This document shows positions 61,737 through 64,000 of a stretch of DNA of 64,000 bases, piece after piece. A program made the translations under genes and the position numbers. Every line of letters starts with the position of its first letter. Positions within the stretch are counted from its first letter, which is position 1. The notes under the pieces were generated by a model. The model was not told the DNA's origin. It ran no database searches and saw only the letters and a list, made by a program, of their open reading frames with translations. This stretch comes from Singulisphaera sp. GP187 (lineage in GTDB: Bacteria > Planctomycetota > Phycisphaerae > Phycisphaerales > SM1A02): contig CAMBMO010000006.1 of assembly GCA_945868805.1 (NCBI GenBank), positions 1 to 64,000 on the forward strand. Direction: 5' to 3'.

Positions 61737-62878
61737 TCCGTCAGGATTGCGCTCAAGACACGCTTTCGGGTACCCGGGCCGTCATAGACCGCCACTTCGC
61801 CAGCGCCGAGTCGATCGACTCCGACACGGACAAGTTGCGAACCCGATCCGCTGCGAACGCTGATTGCGCCGCCATCGGCATCGCTGGCAGCTCCTGCCAC
61901 GATGACTGCTTTCCCATCGGGCTTGGCAAGATTCAACAATCCTCCGGTCGTGGAAGATCCCAATCCTGCGACTCGAAATCCACCTTGTAGGAATGCGATG
62001 ATCGCCGAATCGCCCAACCCGGCTTCCAAAACTGCGAGAGGCTGATGCTGCGATCCAAAGAGCGTCACTCGCGCACCTGATTCCGTTTGCGCGACTGCCG
62101 TGATTCCATCTCCACCATCGGGTGCGAAGAGACTCATCGTTCCACCCGATTGCTCGGATGTCGATTCAAGGACTGCGGCGCGCGAGCCTGCTCGATTCGC
62201 GCAACCGACCGAACCGCCCGTTGGCAACGCGATCACCTGCGCCGCGATCGTTCCGTCGTTCTGTGAAACTCGAACGATTCCGCCGCTGCCGTCGCTTGCA
62301 CCCATGGCCACAAGCTCATGACTCTCCGCGCTTCGAACGCTGATACCAGTCGATGGCCCCGACATCGTCGCGACAATTCGCGGGCGATTCTGTCCGTCTG
62401 CGACAACGAGAGCAGGACCACTTCCTTCCGCTCGGAGCACGGCGGATCCACTGCCATCGGGCATCACCGCTTCGACCCGACTGCCCTGAGCGGTGGCGTA
62501 GAGGCTGGCAACGCCAACGCCCGCGGTATTCCAGATCGCAAGATCACCGCCGTCATTGTTCGATCCGAGACGCAGAACATTCGTTCCATTATTCGCCCAC
62601 ACATCGATCTGGCCACCACTTTGCCCGATCCCCGCCAAGAGCACGACCTTGTCATTTTGGTCGACGACTTCGAATCGTCGCGCTCGGATCACATCCGGAG
62701 TCCGCGCTGATTGAGTCGCGGCAATTCCGGTCAGAGCGACGACCGCAATGCCGGCGAGAATCGCCGTCGTCTTCCAACTCCGCGCGCGTTGATGCGCTGA
62801 TTTCAATTCGGTCAGTCTTGACTCGAGTTCGTCAATGCGCTGCGAGATTGTTTCGTTGGTCGTGGTTGAGTCGGTCAT
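61730..62878 (-). CDS. membrane-anchored repetitive beta-rich protein
   Basis: A 382-residue protein with a short N-terminal coiled coil (ISQRIDELESRLTELKSAHQ), one membrane helix (about residues 38-57) and an exported part. That part opens with VIRARRFEVVDQNDKVVLLA and continues with roughly 25-residue beta units such as GGQIDVWANNGTNVLRLGSN, GGDLAIWNTAGVGVASLYAT and GGLLNLAKPDGKAVIVAGAA. FEVVD-GK-VLLA followed by such units is seen in various uncharacterised secreted proteins. Gly, Ser, Ala and Val dominate. Probably a stalk or beta-solenoid; function unknown. Confidence 0.72.
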   Translation of the reverse strand: MTDSTTTNETISQRIDELESRLTELKSAHQRARSWKTTAILAGIAVVALTGIAATQSARTPDVIRARRFEVVDQNDKVVLLAGIGQSGGQIDVWANNGTNVLRLGSNNDGGDLAIWNTAGVGVASLYATAQGSRVEAVMPDGSGSAVLRAEGSGPALVVADGQNRPRIVATMSGPSTGISVRSAESHELVAMGASDGSGGIVRVSQNDGTIAAQVIALPTGGSVGCANRAGSRAAVLESTSEQSGGTMSLFAPDGGDGITAVAQTESGARVTLFGSQHQPLAVLEAGLGDSAIIAFLQGGFRVAGLGSSTTGGLLNLAKPDGKAVIVAGAASDADGGAISVRSGSGSQLVRVGVDRLGAGEVAVYDGPGTRKRVLSAILTDQ

Positions 62879-62913
62879 CGGGGGAAACTCCTTCTAATGG
62901 TTAGGATACGAAG

Positions 62914-64000
62914 ATGGCAAAAAATCGCACCGTGAAGGCTTCTTCGATGCGCGCAAAGGGTGATCCAATCGGTCGCTTGCGCGATTCGCTTGGAGTCGCG
63001 CTCTTGGGAACGAAGTTTATGGGGCGTGCGCACTCGATTGCTTGGGCAAATGCGCCGAAGTTCTTCGACTTGCCGTTGAAAGTGGAGATGGCGTGGGCTG
63101 CCGGTCGCGATCCATCCGACACCCATGAGTTCGGACGAAACTGGGGATGGCGCGGTTCCACCGTTGATTGGAAGGAGACTCTGAAGGATCCATCGGTCCA
63201 GCTGATCGACATTGCGACTCCAAATGATGTACATCGAGAGATGGCGATCGCGTCCCTCGAAGCCGGACGCCATGTCGCATGCGAGAAACCTTTGGCGGGA
63301 ACGTTAAAAGACGCTCGTGAAATGCGGGTCGCCGCAAAGAAAGCCGCCAAGCGAGGCGTGCAAACCTTTGTCTGGTTCAACTATCGACGCGCGCCTGCGG
63401 TCGCACTCGCTCAGAGGCTTGTGAGCGAAGGTCACATTGGCAGAATTTTTCATGTCCGCGCCGCGTACTTGCAGGATTGGGGTGGTCCTGCGACACCACT
63501 CGTGTGGAGATTTCAATCAGCGATCGCAGGATCGGGAGCGCATGGCGATCTCAACGCGCACATCATCGACATGGCACGGTTTATCACCGGACAGGAAGTC
63601 GATGAGGTCGTCGGGGCGATTGAAGAGACATTCATCAAGGAGCGCGCCATCGTCGCGGATGCGAAGGTCGCGCTCAGCGGTCGAGGGCGGCGCGCTCAGT
63701 CGACGCGGATGGGGAAGTCGACAGTCGATGACTGCGTGATGTTCTTGGCACGGATGTCGGGCGGAGCGGTTGCATCGTTTGAAGCGACACGGCTGGCTAC
63801 TGGAAACAAGAATCGCAACTGCATCGAAATCAATGGTGAAAGGGGTTCGATCCGATTCAATTTCGAGCGAATGAACGAACTGGAGTTCTGGGACGACACA
63901 CGGAGCGCCGCGGTCAAGGGGTGGACGAACATCCTCTGCACCGAAGCGGTTCATCCATACATGAAGCACTATTGGCCACCGGGGCACTTGATTGGTTACG
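62914..64000 (+). CDS. Gfo/Idh/MocA family oxidoreductase, partial
   Basis: The gene starts at ATG 62914 and is still open at the window end, giving 362 residues without the C-terminus. The N-terminal Rossmann part has LGVALLGTKFMGRAHSIAWA and IDIATPNDVHREMA, then the family's EKPLA in HVACEKPLAGTLKDA. The second domain includes FNYRRAPAVALA, VRAAYLQDWG and the catalytic-type HGDLNAHIIDMARF. Members oxidise or reduce sugars and inositols with NAD(P). LQDW and GxGAHGDLxxH resemble inositol dehydrogenase-like subgroups. Divergent from the repetitive membrane protein. Confidence 0.9.
   Translation, partial: MAKNRTVKASSMRAKGDPIGRLRDSLGVALLGTKFMGRAHSIAWANAPKFFDLPLKVEMAWAAGRDPSDTHEFGRNWGWRGSTVDWKETLKDPSVQLIDIATPNDVHREMAIASLEAGRHVACEKPLAGTLKDAREMRVAAKKAAKRGVQTFVWFNYRRAPAVALAQRLVSEGHIGRIFHVRAAYLQDWGGPATPLVWRFQSAIAGSGAHGDLNAHIIDMARFITGQEVDEVVGAIEETFIKERAIVADAKVALSGRGRRAQSTRMGKSTVDDCVMFLARMSGGAVASFEATRLATGNKNRNCIEINGERGSIRFNFERMNELEFWDDTRSAAVKGWTNILCTEAVHPYMKHYWPPGHLIGY

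Overview
The window reads as a moderately GC-rich chromosomal segment from a Gram-negative bacterium, most probably a member of the Planctomycetota and plausibly of the Phycisphaerae side; this placement is inferred. Supporting it are outer-membrane functions (arabinose-5-phosphate isomerase, a lauroyl-type acyltransferase, an AsmA-like giant, an LptC-like giant), peptidoglycan synthesis genes (PBP2, RodA, PBP4), a staphyloxanthin-type C30 carotenoid cluster, a dockerin-like tail remnant of the kind common in planctomycetes, and many secreted or anchored proteins of unknown function. I see no rRNA operon, CRISPR array, prophage or recognisable insertion sequence.

Layout. 1-5.8 kb (minus): a housekeeping operon tRNA-Gln, GlmU-like pyrophosphorylase, prs, rplY, pth, rpsF, closed by a strong terminator, then ssb and a Cys/Met-metabolism PLP enzyme. 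5.8-6.2 kb is a palindrome-rich intergenic stretch. 6.2-8.3 kb holds aat (plus) and ychF (minus), separated by an intergenic region with tandem repeats and a twin palindrome. 8.4-12.6 kb is a plus-strand cell-shape operon mrdA-rodA-rsmG with overlapping genes. 12.6-18.5 kb (minus) carries a coiled-coil membrane protein, an LpxL-like acyltransferase, a fatty-acid desaturase, a small unknown protein and a Trp-rich secreted repeat protein. 18.7-22.6 kb (plus) carries rpsT, a CPBP membrane protease and a 915-residue LptC/OstA-like protein.

22.6-30.0 kb is the C30 carotenoid region. A crtN-like desaturase on the minus strand is followed 2 bases later by tryptophan 2,3-dioxygenase. Diverging from it is a tightly coupled plus-strand operon: aldehyde dehydrogenase, crtP-like oxidase, PlsC-like acyltransferase and crtQ-like glycosyltransferase. 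Together these could desaturate a C30 precursor, oxidise its terminal methyl to a carboxylate, and glycosylate and acylate it. The enzymes that make the C30 precursor are not in the window.

30-42.8 kb: an ABC exporter, a secreted endonuclease/exonuclease/phosphatase protein, a four-gene minus operon (1447-residue AsmA-like protein, LOG-family protein, lipoprotein, phosphatidylserine synthase), a small membrane protein with an SDR, and a TPR lipoprotein. 42.8-52.7 kb: valS, a DUF1570-like metallopeptidase lipoprotein, a chimeric broken gene, rsmD with an alpha/beta hydrolase, a secreted toroid-fold protein and speA. 52.7-57.5 kb: a broken DUF418 gene, scpA, kdsD, a STAS protein, dacB and a dockerin-like remnant. 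57.5-64 kb: rpsB-tsf with terminator and leader hairpin, a phosphohexomutase, a strongly structured intergenic region at 60.97-61.20 kb that may encode an RNA, two unknown proteins and the start of a Gfo/Idh/MocA oxidoreductase cut by the window end.

The most interesting items are the carotenoid cluster with its coupled tryptophan dioxygenase, the nested long hairpins at 60966-61200, the chimeric HTH/sugar-binding fragment, the twin palindrome at 6972-6996, and the two giant envelope proteins.
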